Source of the DNA: Trochalopteron elliotii
Lineage: Eukaryota; Chordata; Aves; Passeriformes; Leiothrichidae
Length of the DNA: 64,000 nucleotides
Reading direction: 5' to 3'
NCBI GenBank assembly: GCA_024734555.1
Contig: JANPWX010019236.1
Span: forward strand, 155,839-219,838
Under the pieces are notes generated by a model. It had not been told where the DNA came from. It was given only the letters and a program-made list of their open reading frames with translations, and did not search any database. The position numbers and the translations under genes are program-made. Numbering within the stretch: position 1 is the first letter of the stretch; the number at the start of each line of letters is the position of its first letter. Shown piece after piece: positions 31,401 to 43,678 of this stretch.

Positions 31401-33374
31401 GTACTTTCTGTTGAACTGTGAAATGCTGGAAGATGTATTTGCAAAGAGAGATTTTCTTGGGGCAATGTTCTCTCCAACACAGCAGCTGCTTTCCCAGTCA
31501 TCATTCTCTTCTGGTTTACCTGTTTCCCTTATTTCTCTCAGCAGCATTTTATGGGCAACATTCTGAAAATTGCTTTCAGGCTGATGGGTAAAATGAAATG
31601 GGATGTCTGCCTCGTCCCTGCTGAGGTCCTTTGGATTGCAGTTCCCACATTGTACCAAGCTCCAGGCAGATCTACTGTGGTCAGTCTGCTTCTGTCAGCC
31701 AGGGAGGGCATTTGTCTGGAACAGCCTTGGAAACCCAAAGAATGGCACTGTCTAAACAAATGCTACTTTAATTATTGGCATGGGTCCAAAACCAATTGTA
31801 ATAACAAAATCTGGGACTTGGGTTGCAGCTGCCAGACGATCATTCTTCCATGAGTGTTTTTTTGTGGATGACTTTATTTGTTGCCTGAGGAAGAGGGTGG
31901 GTGGGGTGGCAAACAGATGGAGAACTGAAACAGAGAGATGAAAATCCTGAGCCCCCAAAACCTGGAACTCAAAACTAAGAATATCACAGTGTTGAGAAAG
32001 ATTAGGCTTTTGATCCTGTTGGCAAGCCCTGCTGTTTCCCAGCTGGTCAGCCAGCTCTGGCATCCTCCAGTCACAATTGCAACTGAGAAATGACTGGAGA
32101 GCTGCTTCTGTGCTCAAATCCTCACTGCCAGATGTACAATTATTGCTACTGAAGTAGCAAAAGACTCTAGCTTGGAGCACAGCAGGCTCCAAGCAGCTTG
32201 ATTTCCTTTGGACAGCTGTAGTACTCCATTTTGTACCTTACTTCTAATTCTTGAGCATGGCTGACATCCCTCACCCCTTGACCTGTGCTGGCTGTGCTGT
32301 CCTGCAGCTGTGATCACTTCAAATGGCTAAAATACACAAGAGCGTTTATAGGGTCATGTAAGATTTTGGCTAAGGAGAAAGGTGAAAAGGGCCAAGTCTC
32401 CTTTCAGTGAGAAAATCTGTTTTTTCTCTCACAGATACACGGCTTCCTTTCTTGACTGCTCCTTAATTAACATGAAAATGGACTAAATATTTTAAGCAAA
32501 TCAGAATTTCAAGAAGCAGTTACAGCAGTGTCTCATGTTTAAATGTACGCAGCACTGTGCACGTCATCATTGAATAATGAATTAATAAATATATCTGAAG
32601 GAATTTTTAGCCCAGAAAGCATTCCCCATTTTAGCTTCCAGTCAATTGCCCTATTTACTGCAGGTTTTTTTTAGCAACGCTATCAGTCCTGGAAGTAGCC
32701 TTGTCAATATTTCAGTTGCTTTGGTGCACAGAGCCATAGCATTCAGTTGAATTGTAATCCTTAAATTGGCAAGCAAACAGGTTTGCTCAGCTTGCCTGTT
32801 CCCTTTTTGGTAACAGAAACTTGGAAAACCTCCTGCAATAGGGTAAGGATGAAGCCTCCTGTCTGACACAGCTGTGAGATTCTGTTGTTCATGGTTAAAC
32901 CTCTCTCTGATGCTGCTGATTTGAAGGGTACAGAAAAACTTCAACAGAAAAAACCCTATCATAGGTTGATCTAACCCTTTCAAAGACAAGGAGAGCTAAG
33001 TATTTAAATCACATCTTCTCTGCTCTCCCTGGGAGAGAGTTCATCTCCTCCTCCCCATTTATAAGGTATTTATAGCCCTTGGACCCGAACCTGCTAAAAT
33101 GTAAGGCTGAGTTGTGACTTGGATGACAAGAATTTGGACTCAGGTTGATGCCACTGTATGGAGCAGATGTCCTGTCCTACATTTCTTCTCCCTGTCCAGG
33201 GAGGTCAGACAGGCTGCTGGGGGCAGGGGCACCCCATGAGGGATGTGGGTGTGCTGCAGCCTCTCCTGACCCAGCAGTGCCCTTGCCTGGTGTCCCCCTG
33301 GGCTGAGACAGAGGGAGGGACGCTGGGGAGGGACACTGGGGCACAGGGATTGCAGTGCCAGGAGTCCTGTCCCT
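28492..33374. other. Intergenic, no gene seen
   Basis: Unique-looking sequence. Two perfect short inverted repeats stand out (29641-29663 and 31086-31111). The segment 30120-30600 is AT-rich and repeat-free and could be conserved noncoding sequence. Confidence 0.5.
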
Positions 33375-33380
33375 AACCTT

Positions 33381-33683
33381 TGTCACAGTTTTGGACACAC
33401 TAAGAACGAGTCAGGCACAGCAGGGCAAGGGAAAGCTCCTCTGTTTTAATTATCTGACTCCATTCTTATACACCTTTGTACAACAGGCAAGAGATTGGCT
33501 ACACAGATCACCACCTCTGACCTGGATGGTGAACATCACCATCAATCACATTTCTCCTCCCAGAGGAGAAATATGTAAACACAATAGATAAATTCTAAAA
33601 ATATACATTGTTTTCTTGAAGCTGCGTGAGAATCTGCACTGCAAGATTTCAAACACTCAAAACCAAGAAAACTGAGGGCGACA
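33381..33683 (-). mobile_element. Solo LTR, family 3, copy D
   Basis: 303 bp, aligns along its length with 43377-43678 and 55446-55750. Flanks AACCTT and AACCCC share four of six bases, so the duplication is probably decayed. This is the most diverged of the three closest copies. Confidence 0.65.
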
Positions 33684-34228
33684 AACCCCCTCTCCTCAGC
33701 ACCACCCAGCACAGTGTGCAGGCTCCCACCACAAGCAGTGCCAGCCCCCAAAGGAGATGAGACCCATGTCTGCCCCTGCAGATGGGACTCCTGTCCTTAC
33801 AGGGCCCTGTTTGTGCTGTAATTGCTCCTGTGCCTCCTGCTGCTGTCAGGGACCTGCTGGTGACAGGGAAAACCTGTGGGAGAGGGAGCACTATCATGGA
33901 CAGGGAGGAGGGCCCACCATATAATGACAGTGGTGATACATTAATGATGGGCAAAGGCATAAAGTAAATGGACTGGCAAATAGTTTTCCCTGGAATCTCA
34001 TTTTATAATAACCATATCAAGTGCTACTTCTAATGGAGGAGGTAAAAAGATAAGATGCCTGGGGAATATGATTTTTTAAAAATTGAGTGCTGTTAAGCTG
34101 CATGTGAGACAGGATTTAGGTTTAGTGTTTAGGCTGTGCAGGATGGAGAGCAGTCAGCACAGCTGGGCTCTGGCTGGAAGTAGGGTATCAGGTCACACAA
34201 TTCTGTAAGATGAAACCAACATTTGTTC

Positions 34229-34355
34229 AGGCCCAGATTCAACTTGGCTCTAAAGTATGTGTATTAAATCCCATTGACTTCAGTGGGACTATTCGTATCC
34301 TTTTAAAGTTACACAAGGACTTAAGTATTTTGCTGTGTTGAAGCCTCCCATTGAG
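34229..34355. repeat. Ancient palindromic interspersed repeat (MITE-like), degraded
   Basis: Near-palindromic core TCCCATTGACTTCAGTGGGA at 34269-34288 with AGTA/TTTAAAG arms around it. This core is typical of very old sauropsid repeats. Family assignment is from memory of the pattern only. Confidence 0.4.
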
Positions 34356-36016
34356 ACTTAAATTCATTCTTCCATGTAACATAAAATATCCCAATGGCAA
34401 TATTTAGTTCTAGCTAGGAAAAGTCAGAGAAAAAGATGAATTAAATTTCTCATTGAGGCACACTCAGCATTCACATAAACAGTTTCTGTGAAGTGTTTTC
34501 TCATCAAAATTACACATGCGCCATTTACCTGAACAGATTCCAAGGTCCAAAATTTTATCTTTGTTTCTGTTCCATTTCTTTAACATAAAAAAACAAGTAA
34601 ATCCAGTCTCTGAGGACTGGTCAATCGTTTAAGCTACATTGTGAGCAGTGATTAGCCTGCCAACAGGGCACTTCCATCTGAATGTCACGGGAAGGTAAGT
34701 GAGAGCCACGACAGAGCACAGGAGGAAAGAAGCAGCCATGGGGGAAGGGATGTGCTTCTGAAGGTTTCAGGAGGCAGGAGAGGACATAAGAAAGAGGTGA
34801 ACAAAATGCAGAAACTCAGGGCTACTGCATGAGGACCAACAGGATAAATCCTTCTCCTTTGGGGGAAAAATGGTACCAAGAAAGCAGTGAAAACACAAAG
34901 CAGATTAAGGCTATGCATGAACATCACCAAACAAGGTTCTTAGAGACCTCAGCTATGCCAGAGGTAGGAGGACTTGAAAGTCCCCCAGCACAGGGATGCC
35001 CAGAAGAGCAGGTAGGGCAGGGGCTGTTGCTGCCTCCCAGGACTCCTGCAGCCCCACAGGACGTGGATGAGCTGATGTGTGCAGAGAGGGATGGAGAAAC
35101 AGCTGTGGGAAAATGCTCTCTCCATGCCAGGGCAGCCTCTGGGGAGCTTGGCCACAAGCAGGTCATGTAATGCTCCTGTAAGACCAAGAAGGACCATGCT
35201 GAGCTCTTCGCTGAACTGCTGAAGAGAGTTTCATTTCTGCATTTAATACATGCTACTACTAGGCACAACCTGCTTGCAGCATGTGAATTAGGAGTATAAA
35301 ATCAACTCATCAAATGTACCCATGGTCTCTAGGGGCATCTCTGTGAGTAGATGGTTTAGCAGCAGGTCTGGCACTGCAGAACTGTGATGAATGTGAAGCC
35401 TTGGTGTAACTTGCCCTCTGATATTTGGTGGCTCTCACATTTGGTGGTAGCTGATGGAGTGCAGGGAGTCTGTGGTCTGACTTGGAGCCAGCTGGAGAGC
35501 CTCAACATAAATCTTGAGTTGAACCTCCCCGTGCTCCTGAGGGTGGGAGCCAGGCAGCTGATGTGCACTCTGCTGCTCTTCTGCTCCCTCTTTGGATAAA
35601 AGGTGCATCTTCCTGTGGCTGAGCTGATAGGCACTGAAAAATCTCTTCAGAAGATCTATCTTGTGCAGCTGAATAATTTGTTACTAACAGTTTCTAAAAG
35701 CTGGTAGTAGCTTTGTGAATACTGCATGGCAAAGGAGTATGTCAGCCTGTCTGTCTCCTGCAAGCAGGAGGCAAAAACACACGTTAAGCCCCCTCAGAGC
35801 TGACTTTAAGGGGAAAACCTCAACTGCAAACCCAACAGTTGTGATTTCAGGTTATAACACGCCTGATTCTGTGACAGAGCTCCCCAGCACAGCAGGGGTG
35901 GCATTTGCCAGACTCATTCCTGGAAACTAACTCAAATATCTCCAGCTCTGGCAGGAGGTTGAAATTCATATTCAGCCACAGCAGCAGTTTTGCAGGAATG
36001 GATTCTCTGCTCTCAT

Positions 36017-36282
36017 GTAAATTTATATTTTTATTAAATATTAATTTATTTTTATTTTTATTAATTTCATTAATATTTTTTATTTATATTAATTTTTATT
36101 ATTCATTTTTATTATTTATTTATTACTTTTTATATTTTTGTTTTTGTCTATTATTTAAATAAATAAAAATATTTATTATATTAATAAAAAGAAAAATTAT
36201 TATTATAATGTTAAATAATAAATAAAATAAAATAAAATAATTAAATATTAAATATTAAATATTAAACATTAAATAAAATATT
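36017..36282. repeat. AT-rich low-complexity block
   Basis: About 265 bp of almost pure A/T. The first half is T-rich (TTTATTTTTA-like units), the second A-rich, ending in AAATA, AATAAA and ATTAAAT tandem units. The strand switch lets the two halves partly base-pair. Confidence 0.9.
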
Positions 36283-39200
36283 CCATGCTGGAGTGTTTCA
36301 CCCTCGTGCTGGGCAGGAGCAGCTGACAGGACCAGGTGGAGTACAGAGGTGTGATCAGGCCCAAGGAGCTGCTGTGGAAATTTCAGCCAAGAACTCTTGT
36401 GTTTTGGGGTTTTTTTCTTTTTTTTAATGGCCAAGATATAAATCCTAGAAAATGGCAGGTGATAATGAAAATGCTGACTCAACTGTGGCTGCAGTCACAG
36501 TGGCCCTGCTATGACTCTGCGTGGAGAGAACAGAGAGCTGTCAGCAAATAACTACATTTTTCAGTTTTAGGAGCAATTCTCTTGATGTGTCAACCTTACT
36601 TACACCTATTTCAGTACACTCATGTTTTTCTGCTGAATGTCAAGGGCAGCTCAAGAATTAAAGAGAATTAGCCATTTCTTCCCACGTCCTCTGCTGTGAT
36701 TGCTGGAATTGCTTCAGCTCTGAAGCAGGGAATGAGTGGCCAAAGGTTTTGGTGCTGAACAGCAGAGTGTTGGTGACAGTGTTCTCATCTTGCCTGCACA
36801 CGTGTGCAGACAAATCCCTCAAAGTCCACAGAGTCACAGATCTGTCTATTGAAATTTAGCACACAACATTATGTTTAATTCAATGAATTGGTGAATAGGC
36901 CACCCATGTTTTCTGCTGGTATCTCGGGGTGTCAGTACAGATGAGTCAGTGGTGGATGGGCTCTGCAGGGAAGGAAGGAGCTGGACAGTGGGACCACATC
37001 AACTTTTTAGGGTCACTGAAGTTTTTGAGTATTGTTCCAAGTCTTTCAGAGGTGCTGCTGTCCAAGTGCCTTCCAAGCCAAGTGTTGTTTTCACGTGTCC
37101 ATATTAAAAGGCAGAGAAGACAGTGGGGAAGAAGCTTAGGATCAGAGAGGAGGAGGATTAGAAAGAGAAAGGAAAAATTAAATGTTACCAACAAATTCAT
37201 ACCGATAATAATATGAGCTGTAACAATCAGCTCCAAATGGCTGATTTCCTTTGGGCCATTTTTACGTAGGAGTTTAAGTATAGATTTGGGAGGCTAAATA
37301 TAGACAGTCTGAGATACCTATTATGTGGAACCTCAGTTTGAAATTATTCAACATCTTCCTATTATCTATGAATAATCAGTGTTTTATTGCGCTGTGAGAC
37401 TGTCTGAACAGAAATCCTTTCAGCAGCTACTTCTTGCTGTTAGTTGGATAACTCAGGAGAGATTTCCTTAATAAAAAGCAGCCTTTGGATACTCTTCAGA
37501 AGATGAACATCTCTGCAGACTCTAATCAGAAAAGAGAGGTGACCAGCACGTGAGATCACACCTGCCCTCTACCCCTCACAACTTTTGCTTCTGGGACAGC
37601 TGGACTGGAAATTGTTTCTGTAACAGCTACAACCTGGTTGTTAGAAACCTTGTACAGGTTTTTGGAGGGAAGTGCCATATCAGATTCCTCATCCTGAGCC
37701 TGCCCATCAAGATCTCATTTACCCAGATAACGTGAGTAGCTTGTTGTGCAGTATTCACTGTGCAGTCATATCATGCTTGAGATTAAACCCCAGCTGATGA
37801 ATGAACCCTTCACTTCTGTGAGTGATTGCTAACCATTAAAGCCTTAAACTGGCAACAGTCCTGTAGCACAGTCAGGGAAATGGTAAAAAGCTGTAATTGC
37901 AACCTGTGCTCATTCAAAATAATTCCAGCCTTATTGTGCCACATATAGATTGACTGGTGTACCACGGTATACTAATATAGAGTATCAGTGCCTGTCCACC
38001 CCAGCAGGAACCTCTGGAGCTGCAATCCAGTGGAAAAGGTCTTTGAAGGCTATAAATACACCAGCATTGCTCCCTGTTTCTAAATCAGAGCAATGGAAGC
38101 TAAATATATGCTGACTCTAGTTGTGACAGATCCTGAAAGCGACTCTTATTCATTTTGATTCTTGCCCAGAATATCTTTCTTGCAGTCCTACTTCTGAACT
38201 GTTGAAGAAAACAACACTGACAACTCACCCCTCCACCCTGTGCTGCAGAGAGGAAAGGCTCTGCACAGCTGACTGCAGAGTGAAACACAATATTGGCCAT
38301 TTTTCTCCTTTCTGTACCAAATCCTGACTCCCACTAAGTGTTGGGGCTGGGATCTTTACCTGCCTTCCCCTGGCATTGATGCCACCATCACCCTTTGGTT
38401 TCACTGGCAGGAGGATGGAGGCTCGTGGCTCCATTAGCCCAGAGGATGCTTTGGGCTGCTCTGGACAGCACAGTGCTGCCAGCACTGCTCCAGCCCTGCC
38501 TCCCACAGCACCAGCTCCCAGCTCCAAAGGTGGGAAAAGGAAAAACTGAGGCAGATGTCAGAGAACAGGGGAGTTTCTGAGGAAGGTGTGATGTGGAGAG
38601 TGCCTGATGCTCAGGCAGCTGGACCTTCCTGACAAGAGGGATCATGCCCTGAGGAACCAGGAGCAGGGCTCCCCACGATCCCTCTGGAGGCAGGAGACCA
38701 AGAAGCAGAGGATTCCTGAGGACAAAAACACATCTAGGATTTTATTTGTTGTACATGCTGTGTACAACCTCCCAGGGAATACAGCTGCATTCACAATTCA
38801 AGGTTAAAACCCAGACCAGTGGAGAAATGGAGGTGTTATTCCTGCTGTGGAAAACAGTGAAGATTACAAGGGGAAAACCAGCCAGAGACAGGAGGAAATT
38901 CAATTTGGTCCATCTGTGGTACTGACATCCCAAAGGCAGTTTCTCCTCTGTTTCCAGGCATTTTGGAAGCACTGTAAAATCCCAAAGCCACAGAAACTGC
39001 AAATTTACACCTGTAGGTTTCTGCATCTCCAGCTCAGGAAATGGAGGCAAGGTTGCAGGAACAGATGAGAGCTATCAGCCAGCTCTGATGGATGTGCCTC
39101 AGGAGGTGCTTTATTTGTGGATTTGTTGAGATCAAACAATCACAGAAGATCCATGGTACCATCCATAGAAGGGGAGTTTGGTTCCTGTGGTCCAGTTCTG

Positions 39201-39760
39201 CCTTCTTTCAAACATTTGCTTTAAGCTTGGGGGAGGACAAGAGAGCAGCAGGGACCTCCAAGCTCCCACTCTCCACGGGAAGCCTGGGCTGATGGAAGGC
39301 ATCCTGCATGTATAAAATTAATGTTAAAAGGAAGGGACAAGGCACCCTTCTCCTCCTTACAGAATGAAACAGAGCAGGGTTAATGATGAGCTTTCAAAAG
39401 TGCATGAGAAATGTTAATGTCAGATGCCCAAAATATTGTTAAACACGGGTGATTTGCAAATGAAAATATTACAAGGCTGCTATTTTTAGCACAGTAGAAC
39501 CTTTAGTCATTCTACATTTAGATGGCTTATCAGAATTAAATAAATAACAGCAATGGTTACTGCTCAAATTAGGTCTGTCTCGGTTTCCATGGCATCCAAT
39601 CTGTTATCTCCAATACTCTTGCCAGGATTTGTACTGGGACTCTGGGACAGCAACATTTCTTATAAGGCTTATAAGGAATTATCCTGTAGCAATTTCAGCT
39701 ATATGGTTTCTATGAAACCCTGGAATAAATGGATTTATTTAAGATGAGTTGAAGGGGTAT

Positions 39761-39801
39761 TTTTTTTCTTTTCTCTTTTTTTTTTTTTTTTTTATTTTTT
39801 G
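39761..39801 (+). repeat. T-rich tract
   Basis: About 40 bp nearly all T with a few C. Similar shorter A tracts occur at 930-945, 18048-18058 and 57741-57753. Confidence 0.8.
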
Positions 39802-41610
39802 GCAGTTTTCTATTTTTAGCACTGCAGCCTGCTCTCCCATGGTGATGCTTTAACCCTTTCAAGACATGTCAGTGTGCTGTGTGGGAAACCTGTGTGGTGT
39901 CTGTGCCTGTTGCACTCTCCTGTGGGAGCAGAAGCAGACTTGGATGCTTTGATGCCACCAGCAGAGCGTGTTTGAAAACCAGGACTCAGGAAAACGGGAT
40001 AACAGGAATCTTTTGCTTCTACCTTTCTGGTACCTCAGAGTCCTTTGGAAGCAGCTACACAGAAGTGTTTGCACTGGTTCTGAGACACTGAGTGTAGTCA
40101 TCCTCAGAGGAAACACAGCCACGCTCTGTCTGGGCACAAAAACTTCTGTCTGAGGGCAAGACAAAACACTATTATTGCCTGTGCCAGGGTGCTGGGTGCA
40201 AGGTGGAGGCAGATGTGTGGAATGCAGAGCTGTGCAGTGTGGAATGCCAGGCAGGATGAGTTAGTAGTGTCTCCTCTGGCCCGAGACACTGAGGAGCTGT
40301 GCATTAAAAAGGCAGCTCTAATCCAGCTCAGGGAAACACAGCGTGTGCACAGCAAGCTCCAGTGCTGCAGAGAGCAGGGAAATGTATCTGTGCTGTACCA
40401 GCTGTGTATTTCCCCACAGCCCCTCAATTAATATCACCTTTTACGGGTACATTTTTTACTTCCTTGGCCATTAGAGTTTTCAAGTGAGGGTTTCATTAAT
40501 CTTTTGTTTCCTAATGTTACCTAGGATATAGATCCTGTTCTCTTTTCCCCTCTGGTAAGCACTAATTTACTTTGAGTTTATTTGCATCCTGTCGTGAAGA
40601 AATTCTGGACCCATGGCATTTTAAAAATCAATGGCTCACTGGGTTTCTAATTTCCAGGTAATATTCCTAAACAAAATGTACTGTTACATAGCATGGAGAT
40701 TTATGGCAAATATTAAGTAGCTCTGAAAAACACTTCTAATATTTTTATAGGAGTGAATGATGTCACAGGAGTTTCACAGAGCTGCTTTGAGTGGATCTCA
40801 GGACAGTGAGGGCCACAGTGAATATTTTGTTTTTTGATGTTCACTTATTTGTATCTCGGTCTTGTACAGATCATACTGACACTGCCCTGCAGACCTGCAT
40901 CTGGCAGAAACTGGCATCCATTCCTCAGACATCAGAGGAGCTGTGCTGATTTATATGAGCTCAGGGCGCACCTCTGGTGCACACAACATTTCTACCATAC
41001 CTCACATGGAATTTGATTTACTCTGAATCACGATTGAAATACAGCAGTGTGTTTAAAGTAGGCAAGAAATTATAAAGTACTTACTATTTATAGAGTCACA
41101 GCTACTTTTCAGAGCCAGCTGAGCAATCCCCAAGTACAACCACAATACAAAGACTTTAATATTTCAGTGCTCTGTCACGCTGTGGTCACTATAAATTTGC
41201 TGTGGCTGGGCACGCAGCCCCAGCACAAACCTTTCTGAAAAGCCCTTACCTAGGCAACTGCATTAATGCAGAGGCTGGTTATTCATGTTTGCACACAGCC
41301 TCTCTTGACTGTAAGAAATTGAAAAAGGCTGAGCCAAACGTGTGAAATGGCCCAGGGCACCTGGCAGTGAGGGGTGACACCCTGATTATGGGGCCAGCAG
41401 ACACCTGGGCACTCTGCTTAAGATTTTTGCATGGAAAAAAGGGTTAATGGTTAACATCAGTGGTATGTGAGCCATTGGAGTAGTTATTTCAAGATTCCTG
41501 CTGTTGAAGCCAGGTTCTCCTGGCTGCAGTCTAACCAGCATTTCTTCTATTCCTGGCCTCCATATTTTAGTACAATGGTTTGCTTTTTCAGCTTTATTTT
41601 CTTGTTAAGG

Positions 41611-41916
41611 TGTTGTTATAGCACATGAAATGAAGGACAGGCATGCAGTTAGTTGTCAGGGCAAAAAGAGGGAAGTTTATTTTTTTATTTTGATTTATAT
41701 AGATTTTGGACAATGACTATGGATTGGACAATAAGGTTGACACTTCTCCAACTACACTAGTCAAACTAGAAGTTTATTAATTGTCTTTCCTCAAGAGAGG
41801 AATGATAAACAAGAAGAACAGTTTACAATAACATTACTTTTGTTTACATGAAAATTTGTGAGAAACTCTACTACAAAAATGCAAACATCAGAAGGCTGAA
41901 AAAGCTCAAGGTGACA
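41611..41916 (-). mobile_element. Solo LTR, family 3, diverged subfamily
   Basis: 306 bp with TG/CA ends and a perfect 6-bp duplication TTAAGG (41605-41610, 41917-41922). In sense it has AATAAACTTCCC followed by a U5 ending TATAACAACA. It shares the architecture and several segments with the 303-bp LTRs nearby but is clearly diverged. A 6-bp duplication fits class II (ERVK-type). Confidence 0.7.
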
Positions 41917-42145
41917 TTAAGGTGTATTTTTACACCAGAATGCCCTTGAAAGGCTACAGCTCGTCTGATTACAGAGGTGGCTTTGGCATGGAGCCCTGGT
42001 GCTGGGGTGCAGGAGGTGGGAAGGTCAGTGCTACCTAGGGTGCACAGCAGTGGCTGTCACAGGTGTAGTCAAAGTCAGCAAGGGAAATTTTTAGCTCAAA
42101 TTTGTTGGAAAAGCTCCCCAGGAACATAAAATAAAGGCAGTTGTG

Positions 42146-42696
42146 TGTGATGGTTTGAAAGCAAAACTAGTGAGAGGCTCCAAGTCAGAAATACAATTTA
42201 ATAGAAAAAGAAAAAAAAGAAATAAAATAAATGCAATAATACAAAAGACCCCTGACAGAGTCAGAATACAACCTGAGCAAGATGATGGAAGCAGCAATCC
42301 CGTAGAAAGGTCTGGTAGCTCTGATCCTCTGTAGATCCAGTGGGTAAGGTACCCCGTATTGTCCCAGATCCCAGATTATATGCAGGTGAGAATGCTTGGC
42401 TCCTCCCCTTGGGTGGAGCATCTCACAATGGGATAATGAGTCATACAGGGGGGTCCTTGATGGCCCATTAACGGGAGATAACTCCTGGTGGGAGTTATCT
42501 GTAAGTCATCAGCAGGCCATTAACAGAAAACACGTTATCAAAAGACCCATTAGCAGAGGACACCTTAACAAAAGACACCCTAACAGAAAGAGGGAGGGGA
42601 GAGTCTGGAAGAATGCTGCTTCAGCAATAGGTTTCCACAGTTCATGAAGATGGTGGTAGAATACTCCGTGCACGTTCTACACCACAACCCAGGACA
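42146..42696 (-). mobile_element. Solo LTR, family 2, copy A
   Basis: 551 bp. In sense (minus) it starts TGTCCTGGGTTGTGG and ends CAAACCATCACA. Flanked by a perfect 5-bp duplication TTGTG (42141-42145, 42697-42701). No internal retroviral region. Confidence 0.85.
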
Positions 42697-43376
42697 TTGT
42701 GGCATTTCTGTATGTGCTCTCCCAGCTTGCTCTGATCAGTGCAGCTTTCTGATGCTCCTGTGGCTGAAAAGGCAGCCCTGCCCCAAGCTGGGGCTTGATG
42801 CTGTAAGGAGTGAGAGAAATAACATTTTCATGCAGCTGACATACCTGGGAAAATCGTTCCACAGCTTCTCCAGATGAGGATGTGGTCCAGCCTGCTCCTA
42901 CCCTCTCTGTGCCACTTGCTAAATCTTCTTGAGACTCCTCTTGTCATGTCCTTGGGGATACGACAACATATTGAGAGAAAAATAATGTGGAAATTGTAGA
43001 GCATTTACTGTGGCTTTGGGTTCCTCTAATCTGAAAATAAACACTGGGTGAAGCCACTTCTGAGGAGGAGGTGGATGCTCTTGAAAAGGCTCACCCAGTG
43101 CAGAAAGCCCAGGGGAAATCCTTGTGCCACGAGCTCTCAGGAGAGTGGTGACTGCACACTTGCACTGCTGGGTTTTCTTGGCTTTGAACTTCCTATTGCT
43201 GCCTTCAGCTGATGCTCTTTACTTCTTGCACTGAGGGACGGGGAGTAAATGTCATGGAACCACCAGATAAACTGACAGCCCCTGCCCCCAGGTGCTCCCA
43301 ACTTGTGGGCCAAATGTACATGAAATAAAGAGGTGGAGGGGAAAAGGCTCTGGAAACCAGCACCTTGGTGTGGTGC

Positions 43377-43678
43377 TGTGGCAATTTCAGGCACACAAAG
43401 AACAAGGCAGACACAGAAGGTCAGGCAGGAAAAAGCTTTATTCTAATTTCTGACTCCATCTTTTATACATTTTGGCCAGAAGGCAAAAGATTGGCTACAC
43501 AAGTGGCCTCCTTCTTGACCTCATTGGTGAACAGCACCATCAATCACATTCCTCCTCTGCGAGGAGAATATGTAAACAAAATAGATAAGTTCTAAATATT
43601 TACCTAGTTTATATGAAGCTGCGTGAGAACCTCCACTACAAACTGCAGACACTGGAAAGCAGGAAAACTCAAGGGACA
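43377..43678 (-). mobile_element. Solo LTR, family 3, copy E
   Basis: 302 bp. In sense: start TGTCCCTTGAG, TATAAAAGATGG box, AATAAAGC poly(A) signal, end GAAATTGCCACA. Perfect 6-bp duplication TGGTGC (43371-43376, 43679-43684), as expected of class II retroviral integration. Confidence 0.85.

Larger units (their letters stand above)
33690..41604. other. Intergenic, no gene seen
   Basis: Apart from the old palindromic repeat at 34.2 kb, the AT-rich block at 36.0 kb and the T tract at 39.8 kb, nothing is recognised. Confidence 0.5.
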
